Assembly: GCA_029747015.1 (NCBI GenBank) | Contig: JAKOGI010000054.1 | Location: 1,383,501 to 1,447,500 of the forward strand | Direction: 5' to 3' | DNA from: Carnegiea gigantea | Lineage: Eukaryota; Streptophyta; Magnoliopsida; Caryophyllales; Cactaceae | DNA length: 64,000 bases | Part shown: piece after piece, positions 13,402-24,900 of the stretch | How the letters are laid out: the number at the start of each line of letters is the position of its first letter | Numbering within the stretch: the stretch's first letter is position 1 | The notes under the pieces: model-generated | What the model was told of the DNA's origin: nothing | The model's database searches: none | The model's input: only the letters and a program-made list of their open reading frames with translations | Translations under genes and position numbers: made by a program

Positions 13402-13680
13402 TGTCAAATTCTGGATTGCAACCAAGAATTTGTTCTCGAACTGGAATCATCTTCTAAGAATCATGATGAATGAATAACAGAATGTAACCAAGATAAGAGA
13501 GAGAATGTTTGTATATTTCATTTATTGAGAATGTATTTCTGTGTGTTATTACAAGGCTGTAATCTTCCTTGCATATGTTGAATATGCTTAGAAAAATATC
13601 CAGTTAGTTGCAACTTGTCATAACAAAATTTTTCCACCTCAGCATAACTAACTCGTGGGCTTGGACTGATCTCTCCAACA
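13402..13680 (-). repeat. 3' LTR of minus-strand copia element (279 bp)
   Basis: It is bounded by TG...CA. On the element's own strand it begins TGTTGGAGAG, directly after the polypurine tract. It pairs with the LTR at 18309-18642 and lacks the TA microsatellite present in that copy. Confidence 0.92.
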
Positions 13681-15337
13681 CCCCCCTCAAGCTTGGTGTG
13701 ATTAGGGAGCATACCAAGCTTATACAATAATGTCCAGTGCTGTTGAGATGGAAGAATTTTGGTCAAGAAATCAGCTAACTGTGAGTGTGTAGGCAAGTAG
13801 CTTAGCTGAATCAAGCCTTTCATGATTTTGTCTCTCGTAAAATGACAATCAACCTCGATATGTTTAGTTCATTCATGAAATACTGGATTATGGGCAATGT
13901 GCAAAGCAGATTGGTTGTCACAATGTAAAGTGACTGGCTTAAGCTTGCTAACTCCCAATTCTTGAAGAAGGCTAACCAACCAAGTGATCTCGGCTGCAGC
14001 TTGAGCCATTGCTCTGTATTTAGCTTCTGCTGATAAGCGAGCTACTATACTTTGTTTCTTAGATTTCGAGCTAATTGGTGACTTGTCCAGAAGCACCATA
14101 TATCCTATGACTGACCTTCTACTCATAGGACATGAAGCCCAATCAGAGTTTGAGTAAGCCAAGAGTTGCAATGAACCAATACCTTTGAGTAAGATGCCTT
14201 GTCCTGATGTGCCAGACAGGTATTTCAATAAGTGATCTAATGCTGCCATATGAGAAGAAGTAGGTTGTTGCATGAACTGGCTTAAGGTTTGGACTGCAAA
14301 TGACATGTCAGGTCTAGTGTTTGATAAAAAATTCAATTTACCAATAAGTGCCCTGTATGCAATGAGGTCTTCTAAAGGAACACTTGAGTCAGTTAGAAAC
14401 TTGCAATTGATTGGAAGAGGGGTAGCAGTAGGTCTGGCATGTAAATGACCAGATTCCTTTAATAAGTCTTGAGTGAACTTCCTCCGAGTAAGACTTACTC
14501 CCCCTGGGAGATGAGAGACTTCAAAGCCTAAGAAGTAACTCAGTAAACCCAAGTCTTTAATACCAAATGTTGTATGTAAGCTGTTTTTAAGAGCTTGTAT
14601 TTCTTCATGGTTGGACTCAGTCATGAGTATGTCATCAACATACACAGCTACAATGGTCATGTGCTGCTCTATTTGCTTTAAAAAGAGACTGTAGTCATTC
14701 TTAGATTGAGTGTACCCTTGACTTGTTAGAAAATCAGCTAGCTTAGAGTGCCATTTTCTGGAAGCTTGTTTTAAACCATATAAGGACTTTTGGAGTTTGC
14801 ACACTTTGTTGTAAGGATTAGAGATTCCTTCTGACATTATCATGTAACTTCCTCATGCAAATCCCTATGTAAGAAAGCATTGTTTACATCTAGTTGATAA
14901 AGAGGCTACTTTCTTGCTGCTGCCAGTGCAATGATTGTCCTGATAGTGGTCATCTTGACCACTTGTGAAAATGTTTCAGTGTAATCAATGCCCTCTTTTT
15001 GTGTGTTACCTCTAATAACCAGTCTTGCTTTATACCTTTCAAGGAAACCATATGCCCTGAGCTTGATTTTGTAAACCCATTTGGAAGTCATAGCTCTTTT
15101 ACTAGGTGGTAGCTCAACTTCAACCCATGAGTTATTGGCCTTTAAAGCATTTATCTCAGCTTGCATAGCTTTTACCCAGTGAGGTGAAGTAGTAGCCTCC
15201 TTGTAAGAAGTAGGTTCATTTAAATGATCAAGTTGAGAAATGTTTTGTTGTTGTACTTGAGTTAGGGCAGAGAAATGTATGAGATTCCACCGATGTGATG
15301 ATGGTGAACAATGAGCTTGAAAACCATGAGAGCACAT
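13518..15337 (-). pseudogene. copia reverse transcriptase and RNase H, broken
   Basis: The reverse-transcriptase start lies in 14906-15337, with SKWVYKIK and the ERYKARLV-type block. The catalytic YVDDIL motif and RNase H follow in the 324-codon frame at 13869-14843 (SDWASC, CDNQSALHIA). The pieces are separated by an in-frame TAG and a one-base deletion near 14850-14905. A TGA then interrupts the end of RNase H near 13865, where relatives have arginine, consistent with CGA-to-TGA decay at a methylated CpG. The C-terminal tail continues in 13518-13823. Confidence 0.9.
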
Positions 15338-15688
15338 ATAATCCTGTAGATATGATGGAGGTTTTACAGCTCTGGTAGATCTTCTGGGTTGTGGTGGAAT
15401 ATGAGGTTAAGAAACTGATGACATTGAAAGATGGGGTTGAAAAACTGACACTAGGGAAGATGAGGATGTTGGTGTGGAAGATTGAAATCGAGCAGTAGGT
15501 GATGAAGTTTGAGTAGTGTCAGGAATTGGTTGGTCTTCAGACATGAGAGCATCAGGGAACACTATTGGATTATCATTTGCATAATTTAAGGACAAAAAAA
15601 TGCTGTTTGGTAACACCAAATATGAAGTATGTATATATTTAAAAGGAAAGTAGTGTTCATGAAACACTAAGTCTCTACTGTGGTGAAT

Positions 15689-16420
15689 CTATTTAGTAAC
15701 CAGATTGTAAATCGTGTAGGCTTTCTTATTAGCAGGATAGCCAAGGAAAACATATGGTTGCGCCCTTGGTTCAAATTTGGTTCTACCGTGCTTCAAAGTT
15801 GACATAAAACATAGACACCCAAAATTCTTCAAATTATTATAAGTAGGCTTGGTATTGAATAGCAATTCATAAAGGGTTTTGAAGCCAAGCGCAAAATGAG
15901 GCAATCTGTTCTCCAAGTAAGTTGCTGTTAAGATGCAGTCACCCTAGAATCTTGTAGGCACTTGTGACTGAAGCATTATTACCCTTGCAACCTCCAATAG
16001 TTGTTTGTGCTTTCTCTCTACTATTCCATCTTGCTGTGGTGTATCAACACAAGAAGTTTGATGAACAATACCCTTTTTCTTATAGAATGCTTTTGCATAT
16101 TTATCACCAAATTCTTGGCCATTGTCAGATCTGATGATTTGAACTTGGGTTTAAAACTGAATACTAATGTATGTAAGGAAGATTCCAACATTGAGAAAGC
16201 ATTACTTTTATGAGATAGGAGAAAGACCTAAGCAGCTCTTGAACAGTCATCAACAACAGAAAGAAATAGCTTGTAACCATCATATGTGGCTGTCCTATAT
16301 GGACCCCATACATCTACATGTAACAACTCAAAAACCTTATTTGCTCTTGTACTACTTAAAGGAAAAGAAGACCTATGTTGTTTAGCTTATGGACATATCT
16401 TGCATATTGTATTAGGTCTC
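15689..16420 (-). pseudogene. copia integrase remnant
   Basis: On the minus strand, the core and C-terminal integrase segments are recognisable in scattered frames: a VDVWGPYRT-like block near 16290-16320, a [13 protein letters not shown] block near 16030, then the intact stretch 15689-15916 with [10 protein letters not shown] and [12 protein letters not shown]. Several stops and shifts separate these pieces. The zinc-binding N-terminal part is weak. Confidence 0.8.
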
Positions 16421-16727
16421 TTACAAGGTAGATCTTGAATGTAACTCAAATATTGAGATGAAGGATGCCCCAATCTGTAATGCCATAACTCTGAAATTGA
16501 TAAGCAACTTGCACCAAACTATGACTGCTATAAAGCTCTGGTGGATGAAGACACTGAATGGACCAGATATAGACCTCCTTGCTCCTTACCAAGAACCAAG
16601 TGGTTGTTCTTCAAAGGGCCCTGCATATAATAGAAATCAGGGTGAAGACAACATTAGAGGATAATTGCTTGGCCAGTTTACTTGCTGAGAGTAAATTGAA
16701 CTAATAGTCTGGCACATGTAGGACATC

Positions 16728-16919
16728 TTACAAAGTAATACTGCCATTGAGAACCACAGTTCCAATATTCTTGACATGAACTTGCCTTCCATTTGGCATG
16801 ATTATAAAGCAAGTTCTTGAAATAGGTACATAAGATTTAAACAGGGAAGTACGAGGAGTAATGTGATCAGTAGCTCCACTGTCAACAATCCACTTCAAAT
16901 TAGGTTTTGTAGTAAGCAA
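16728..16919 (-). pseudogene. copia aspartic protease remnant
   Basis: The retroviral-type protease active-site block survives as WIVDSGATDH near the start of the frame, followed by the MPNGRQVHV-like flap region. The catalytic aspartate is kept, but the surrounding polyprotein is broken on both sides. Confidence 0.85.
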
Positions 16920-17159
16920 ACAAAATGACTTACTGGCTAGATAGGCTGCCGACTAGTGGTGCTCCAAATTTCATCTAACTTCCATATTCTGTTTGCCTAA
17001 TAATGTAATGAGTTTGTTCATATTGTTATGAGGTTAATGCATAAAACCTTGTGGATTGAGTTGGTGCTGTTTCAGTAAATAATACACTTGAATCAGTTTG
17101 CTAAACTGAGGCTGTCAATCTTCTTCCTCTGTCATTCTAGCCTGTATCATTTTGGCCTC

Positions 17160-18099
17160 TTATTCTCTATAATTTGTAACACTTATTAGTTGTATGCCTT
17201 GGTTTCCTGCAGTAATTGCACTGTAAAGTAGACCTTCTACCATCAGGATTGTTTTGATGAGACTGTGGATAAGATGAAGGTTGTGAACCAAAAGAAATAG
17301 GTGCATGATGAAAACCTTAAGTTGTAAAATGAGCTGAAGGTTTATTCGAATAATGTTGTTGTTTCTGATGTACCAAGAAGGTTGAAGATTCAATCTCAAG
17401 AGGATTAACAAAACTCTTTATTTCCCTTTATTATTCTTCTTGAAGCACCATACTGCTGGCCTGACTCACAGAAGGCAAAGGCTGCAGCATTAGAATATTG
17501 CTTCTCACCACTTGGTAACTGTCATTGAGTCCCATCAAGAACTGCATTAGCTGTTGCCTTTCTATCAACTTCATTGCTGAGCCAGTTGAAGCATAACAAC
17601 AAGGTCCAACCAAAACAACATACTTATCCCAGAGTTGCTTACATTTGGTAAAATAGGCACTAACAGAAAGATTTTCTTGAGACAAGTTACTCAATTCCTT
17701 TTGTAACTGATAAATCTTGGTGCCTTGACTGAAACTAAACCTTCGTGATAAATTTTTCCAAATCTGAGCAGCAAAAGGAGTGTAAATGATACTTGATGCA
17801 ATGTCCTTAATGATAGAATGCAATAGCCAAGAAATCACCATACTGTTACATCTCTCCCAAAGAAGAAGAAGAGGTGAATTTCCTTTAGGTTTCTCATAAT
17901 CTCCATTTACAAAAGATAATTTGTTTTTAGCACTCAAAGATACTTCACATGATCTTTTCAAATGCACATAATTGCTACCATCCAGTAACTCAGTGGTCAG
18001 ACTACAATTTGGATTGTCAGAGTGATACAAATACAAAACATGCCCCGGATCAAGACTATAATTGCTCAGGGAATTACGATTCTCCATTTCAGCAGCCAT
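17160..18099 (-). pseudogene. copia gag remnant with zinc knuckle
   Basis: The 222-codon frame 17431-18099 matches the copia gag (UBN2/DUF4219-like) pattern, with an LLDGSNY-type start and a helical RRFSFSQGTKIYQLQKEL segment. A CCHC zinc knuckle, CNYCRKPRHTTNKC, follows in another frame at about 17179-17221, so at least one frameshift separates them. The first ATG is about 200 bp inside the 5' LTR, as expected. Confidence 0.85.
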
Positions 18100-18295
18100 G
18101 TTAAGCTGCTATCAATTAAGAAGCAAAAGAAATGTAGATCAAAGGGGTCTGCGAAATGAATCCAGAACTAATAGAATCAAGAAATTGAATCAAACGGACT
18201 CAATGAGAAGATCGATAGCAGAAAATGTTGTAAAAGAAATCAATCAGATAGAAGAAACAAAGAAAAAAATATTAAAATGCTTGCCAAGATCTTAC

Positions 18296-18308
18296 AGCTC
18301 TGATACCT
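18296..18308 (-). other. Primer-binding site of minus-strand copia element
   Basis: Directly inside the 5' LTR, the minus strand reads AAGGTATCAGAGC. It closely resembles the usual plant initiator-Met tRNA primer-binding site TGGTATCAGAGC. Confidence 0.88.
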
Positions 18309-18474
18309 TGTCAAGTTCTGGATTGCAACCAAGAAATTGTTCTCGAACTAGAATCATCTTCTAAGAATCATGATGAATGAATAACAGAATGTAACCAGGA
18401 TAAGAGAGAGAATGTTTGTGTATTTCATTTATTGAGAATGTATTTCTGTGTGTTATTACAAGGCTGTAATCTTC

Positions 18475-18543
<69 letters not shown>

Positions 18544-18642
18544 AATATGCTTAGAAAAATATCTAGCTAGTTGCAACTTGTCATAAGAAACTTTTTCACC
18601 TTAGCATAACTATTTCGTGGGCTTAGGCTTCTCTCTCCAACA
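18309..18642 (-). repeat. 5' LTR of minus-strand copia element (334 bp, with TA expansion)
   Basis: It matches the 3' LTR end to end, except that a run of about 30 TA units (18478-18538) replaces a few bases of the other copy. That accounts for nearly all of the 55-bp length difference. Confidence 0.92.
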
Positions 18643-21600
18643 GTATTTGACAATGTGATACATATCTTGTTTAGTCTGACCCACTTTGATAAGTGCAGTT
18701 TTTGTCTGAGTCAAAGCTTAGAGTATTATATCAAAGTCAGTCGATATAATTTTGAAATACATTATATGGCAAGTAAGAAATCTTATGAAGTTCAAATAGC
18801 ATATGATGTCAATCAACTTGTCTACATAATGAAAACTATTGTACATAATAAACTTAAAATTTGATGGGGGATAATGGACTTACCAGTTTTGTTTAGAGGA
18901 CTTATTGCATGAATGACTCTGGGAATACTTAGGCGTAATTGTAATTATTGTCACTTTGAAGCAATGGAAATTATTTTGACCTTATTCCCAAAAACAAAAA
19001 AAGTTGAGGATAAGGTTGTTAAATTTTATATCAATTAGGCCACAATCATACAAGTCATGCCATATAAGTTTAAATGAGGTTCCAATCCAAAATCAATTGA
19101 CAATGAATGGAGTAACTCACAAGTCATAAGCTTATATACATGCTCAAGCCCTTCAATTTTATTAATGGAGGACAAAATTCACTTTCATATTCTTTGTATT
19201 TTTATCAATGTGGGATAATACCACTTTCATACTCCAACAAAGATTGCATTGTGGTTGTGTGTTTTGCCATAGAAGTCCCAATCTCTATGTCCATATGTCA
19301 AACCTTGACTCCACTCATCACACTCGTCTTCCTTGTCTATCGTTATCAAATACCTTTGGCACATTGATTGTTACTTATAGAATATGTTCTCACATCCTAG
19401 GATCAAATCTCATGTAGATATATCCTCTCTTGTTTGGAGGAAAATTATGAGCGGCAAATAGGCTCTTGTGGGTTTGCTTATCATGGGTTAGGTCGTTTTG
19501 AGTTTACTGTGATTTATGTAATCGATCTTTCTATTCAATTAAGAGTCCTTGCCTAGTCAGATAATCCAATACTAGGCCCCAATAAACAAGCCTACTTACC
19601 AGCTTCGATAAGATCAAGGGGTCGAAAGTAGCATATTGAAGTTTGTGGTCAAATGCACTTGAGGGGGCCTTGCGTAGAATTAAAAAAAAAAAAAAGAAAG
19701 ATGACTAAAACTTTTCTAAGCATTTTTTCATCGCTCACGGTGGTCTGTGTGAGATGGATAGCTGTTCTGGTGTCAGAAAAATGAAGATTTAGACGGGGCC
19801 TCGATTTGTTTTGTCCAGGTTTACAAATATGTATGTAAAGATTTTAGGTCTAAACTACTTCTAGCAATGCGGTCACCGGCAAACAATAAAGTCTATATCA
19901 TATACTTGACTATATGTACTCCTATATGATACTCAAGCAATTATATATTAAAATATACAATATATGACAAATATACTCCAATATATATATATAAAATAGA
20001 TGTGGGAGTACGTGTTTCTGGGTATACATAATAATTTGCCAGCAAACTATGCTTGTGTCGGTGTAGTTGCTGATTGATTTAAAGAGCAATGACGAGGACA
20101 ATAACATAAGAGTGATAACTAACGAAGGGTGTCAATTATGGGTAGCTTCAAATTTGAATAGGGGGTTAGATACGGGTCCGGTGTATTTAGATTTTGGTTA
20201 AATACGGATCGGGTGTATTTTGGATTTAGATAAAATACAGGAATGTGTATTTCGATTTTAGGGGTTTTGAATCAACCCAACAAGTTTAGATCGCCTTTTT
20301 TGTTAATTCTTTCTCTTTTTTTAAAATTAGAAACTGGGTATATTTATTGCTTAAAATTGTTAGTATTCAATGAAAAAAATGGTAATCGTAATTTCTTAAA
20401 AGAACATTAAAAATATTATAAGTTTTTATTATGATATATGAATGCCATGCATGGGCGGACGAAGACATGGGTCACCTTTAGGTTGAGTAGGTCGGACCGT
20501 AAATTAAAATGAGGCCACTAATGGGTCCGATTATTAATGGGTCAACTTATCTAGAGCAATTTAACGGATCAAAGTAGTTCGACTCGCTAATAACCCATTT
20601 AATATTTCAATATCTTTGTTAACTAACCTACCATTATCCAAGTAGGCATACTTTATTAAGAGGTCGACCGGGATATGAACACGGCCGGCCCATTTCCTAC
20701 CACTGACATTGCAGTTAAAAAGCAAATTAGAATGAAAACCAAACAAAAGCGAATTACAAAAGTACAAGATATTATGTTTTAATTATAACATCAAATATTT
20801 AGATTTTTAGACAGTAATTTATCTAAAATAATATTAGACAAATTCATTTCACTAAAAATATAATGGTATGATGGATTTTTAGCATTTGGCTTATTTTCAT
20901 TGATTTTCTTAGGAGCAAATCGTTACTTCACATCATCTCATACCCTTTTTTTAGTTGTCCGATTCATAAGTTGCGTTTTATGTTGTTTTAGAATAATGAA
21001 GTTGGAAAAGTAAGCTTACTATTATTTAATTTGTGAGGGGATGCGGATAGTTATATAATATCTCTCTAAACGATTCGATATAATGAATAACCATTCTTGC
21101 TAAGAGAAAAATAAAATATAATTAAAGAATAAGGATATAATATTCGGGTCAAGCGGACGAGTTCGAGTTCGAGTTCGGGTTCGGGTCGGGTTTGACATGC
21201 TAATATGTGGATTATTCGGGTTAAGTTTATTTTGGGTTCAGGTCGATAAAATCGCGTTCAAAATTCAAAATTTTCAGACGGGTTTAGTTCGGATTTTCAG
21301 GTCGGATCAGTTTTTGTCAGGTCTAATCATGAATATTTGATTTTTTCATTGTGTGAAAATCAACTTTATAGCATGAAAATGGAACTCAACTTCCTTTGTG
21401 TGAAAATTGAAATCAATTTCCGCCTTTTGTGAGATGAATTCGATTATCATAAAAAATGATTCTACACTACTCATATGGTAAAAGGTCGGTAAATTTGAAA
21501 ATCATTTTCTGATTTTTCACCCTACCAAATCGTACTTTGCAATTTTTTTTGTTTTTTTTGGGGGGCAGGCAAAAATTTGAACTTAAGAAGGGGAAATTTA

Positions 21601-21900
21601 ATTTAAAAAAAAAAAGCTCCAAAGCGTTCTGATGATGCTATGTTTTTTCCTGAAAAATATCCGATGATGCTATTAAGGAAAAAGAAAAAGAAAAAAACAA
21701 GGGTTGACTAGAAACTAGAACCCTATCATGTTAACTTCTCTAAATATCTCGTCATTTAAATAGATATAGATTCTCTAAAACCCTAATCCCTCCGGCTCTC
21801 TCGCACACACGACGTCACGAACACAGAGACGAGGCTTTGATTTCTCTTAATATTTCTCTCTCCAGATTCCACGCCTCCCACAACTTCCAAATCTCCAACA
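18643..21900. other. Intergenic region upstream of the La gene
   Basis: No gene is recognised. At about 19030-19250 the sequence has the flavour of plant LTRs or leaders (a CAATGTGGGATAATACC-like phrase), which may be a solo-LTR remnant, but I cannot define ends. At 21150-21190 there is a short run of degenerate GTTCGGGTTCGGG-type repeats. A T/G tract lies at 21541-21566. The last 130 bp before the La ATG are CT-rich, as in a plant 5' UTR. Confidence 0.5.
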
Positions 21901-24900
21901 ATGGCGACTACCTCTCTTGACGAAGAAACATCTAAGAAGGTCATACGCCAGGTCTGTACTCTCTGTCTCTCTCTTCCTCCTCACCCTTTTTCTCTTTCAA
22001 TTCTACAAGTTTCAATTTGTTCACTTGCAATTAATTTCTTAGCTTTGTTTGCTCATTTTGTTGTTTTACAGATTGAGTTTTACTTCAGTGATAGTAATCT
22101 TCCTAGGGACAACTTCCTTAGGAAGACGATCAGTGAGAGCGAAGATGGAAGTATCCGTTTTTTTTTGTTTAATCGGTTTTTGTGGTTTTTGATTTTGCTC
22201 AAGTTTGGATTTTGTTGATCTTGACCAAGAATTGCACTAATTTAGTGGTGAGTTTGGCGTTGATCTGTTCGTTCTCGAGGATGAGAAGTCATTTGGGTTT
22301 GGGCGATCTTAAAGCTGATGGGATTCCTGAAGACACTGTTAATGCTGTTGCTGATACTTTGAGGAGTTCTGATTTTCTTAAGATTTCTGAAGATGGTTTG
22401 TATTTATGGTGCCTCATTCTTTTCTTAATTGCGGAGTCCTTTTTTTTTTTCCGATTGTTGTCTGGTGGGTTATCATTTGGTGAGTTGCTTATTCATGTGT
22501 AGTTGCAGTTAAGTAAGTGCCCTTATGAGTTATGAATGTGGGTATATTTAGTTTGTGGTGATAATGTTTGGTTTTAAGTCTATGAGATTAGGTGTACTAA
22601 AATTCAATGAACTGTGTTTGATCGTTAGTCTGTTGGCGATTCTTATATTTCTATAGGCCTCTGTTTCACATTCAGTCGCTTTTGTTCAGTGAGCCCAGCA
22701 GGACATGAAGTGATTGTTAGGTGATGTTGTGTTCCGTCAGTGTGAAATGCAGAAACTGGGAGTTGCATTTTGAAGTTTGGATATATTGATATTGCTTATT
22801 TCTTATGGTATGAAATTTATGAAGTTGGAAACTTCTGGAAGATTATTAAGATTTGGATGAGACATGATCTTCATTTTTTATAAGAAAAAAAAAAGTTATG
22901 AAATGATTGTTAGATCTGATATTGGATTATCAGATGAAAATACATCACCATTGTTAGATTTTGGTGAAATATCATTGAGCAAGCAAGGTTCCAAACAAAC
23001 CGTGCTCATGTTCTTCCATTTTGAGATGATTGGTTTGCATTAGGTTTTTTTGAGACAATATATGTATGTTCATGCGGATTTACACAATCATGCAACAAGA
23101 TATTCTTCCCCATATATGTGTCCTGGATCCGCTTTCCAGAGGCCTCGAAGAGGATGGCTTCTTATGTCTTAAGCCATGCTCGGCGAAATTAGCTATTTAG
23201 GTAGTGGATTTAGGTTCAAATAGTGGATAACTGTTTAGGTAATGATATTGGGTGGATAGCTGTTTAGATGAGCGATTGAATAAAATGTGTTCGGTAAATT
23301 TAGTTGTTGGGTTAGCTGATTAATGAAAATTGACATAAAATAGATACTTTTCAAAGATAAAATTTCCAAAGAGTATTTTTGGCCAAAAAAATATGAAACG
23401 CTACTTGTGAGTGACAAAAGCTAATATTACCAGCTTTTTAGAAACATTATCTAAAATGATACATGCTACTCCAAACACTATTACCGAACACAACGTTATT
23501 CTTTCATTATCTCTTCTCTTATGTGAACTTATATTTATGGGCAGGTAGACACTAGAACTATTTTTTTTTTTTTTTTTTTTTGGGGGGGGGGTTCTAATTG
23601 GTGGTTGATTTATTTCAGGGAAGAAGGTTGGTAGGAAAACTGAGCTTCCAAAGCCAGAAGAGGTAATAGAACAGCTTGATAGCAGGACGATTGCTGCGTC
23701 ACCACTGCCATATGATGTGAAGCTTGAAGATGTGGAGTCCTTATTTGCTCAATATGCCAAGGTACTTTGTGATTTTGTTGTTCACTTTTGCAAGATACCT
23801 GATTATCCCTGTTAATATATCTACATTGCCTCAAATCCCTAGCATTCAGAATCTTGTGGTAGATTAACTTTGACAAAATATGGTGTTATTGACTACTTAT
23901 ATTTTCATATGGGGACTTTCTATTCTGCTGCTTGTGGTCTATTAGCAGTCAACTTAATGAAAGAAACATCTAGGAGGGACCTCTAGGACCATGTGGGGCA
24001 AGCTTAATTGGCGTCCGTGATTTTGCTAATATCTCAGTGGCCAGTAAATCAAAATTGAAATCTGAGGGTTTAGTTTCACAATTTTGATCAGAACTCTGAA
24101 ACTGCTGCTGTTGGTGGGCCTTGCTGGTATTGGGATTGTGTCTCATTGCATTCTGAAATAGAATAGTTTATTTCATTTTGTTCGTATATCCTGTGGACAT
24201 GGAAACCAGGCATACATGTACTATGAAGATATTTGGGATACATCAAATAGAAATTAGGAAAATATGTACGGCAATAAATACAATTCGTGGGAATTTTTAA
24301 AGAGGTCTCATCCCACAAATCTTTTTCCTAAAAAGGTTTTTGGTGAGTCCATTGAAAATAATGTTGTTGCTGGTAGCATGCTGGTTAAGGCACTAAATCT
24401 TCTTGAACGCTACATAGGTGGGATCTCCAATGATGCGCTTCTTCTTGTTGCTGCTAGGTCCAAAGTAAAATCTGTGTTATCTGTGGAAGACATTGAACTA
24501 TTTGCTTCATGTATGATTGAGTCTGCTGTTCTACTGAGTAATGACTGTTTGTGGGAGCAAAACCAATATCAGAATACAAAGGTGAAACATGCTAAAAATA
24601 TGGTGGAAATTGCTAAAAATGTCAACCTTCACCTGTCTTCTCCAGTCCTTGTACCTTGAGCCCATTATATATTTTTAAGCATCCCTCATTGTTCATGACC
24701 CTGATCTTGCTGTCATTAGTATGTCTTTCTGTCACTCGTTGAAGTGTTTGATTGTTGCTGCTTTGTAGCTTTGTTATTTGTATTTCAAGGTGGAATTATG
24801 TATTTACGTTCATTTCATTTGAATGAATGTCTTGTACCGCTTGGATTAATTTTGGTGGTGGTCAATTAAACTCAAGTTCTGTTGGACTTGGTTTTTGGAT

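Larger units (their letters stand above)
13402..18642 (-). mobile_element. Ty1/copia LTR retrotransposon, minus strand, degenerate
   Basis: The element has both LTRs, a tRNA-type primer-binding site, a polypurine tract (complement of the C-run at 13681-13686) and a 5-bp target duplication GTATT at 13397-13401 and 18643-18647. Reading right to left the order is gag, protease, integrase, reverse transcriptase, RNase H, which is the copia order. The LTR copies differ at roughly 16-18 of about 279 alignable positions by eye, so the insertion is not recent. Coding regions carry stops and frameshifts throughout, so it is probably immobile. It sits about 1.1 kb downstream of the TauE-like gene and 3.3 kb upstream of the La gene. 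Confidence 0.93.
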
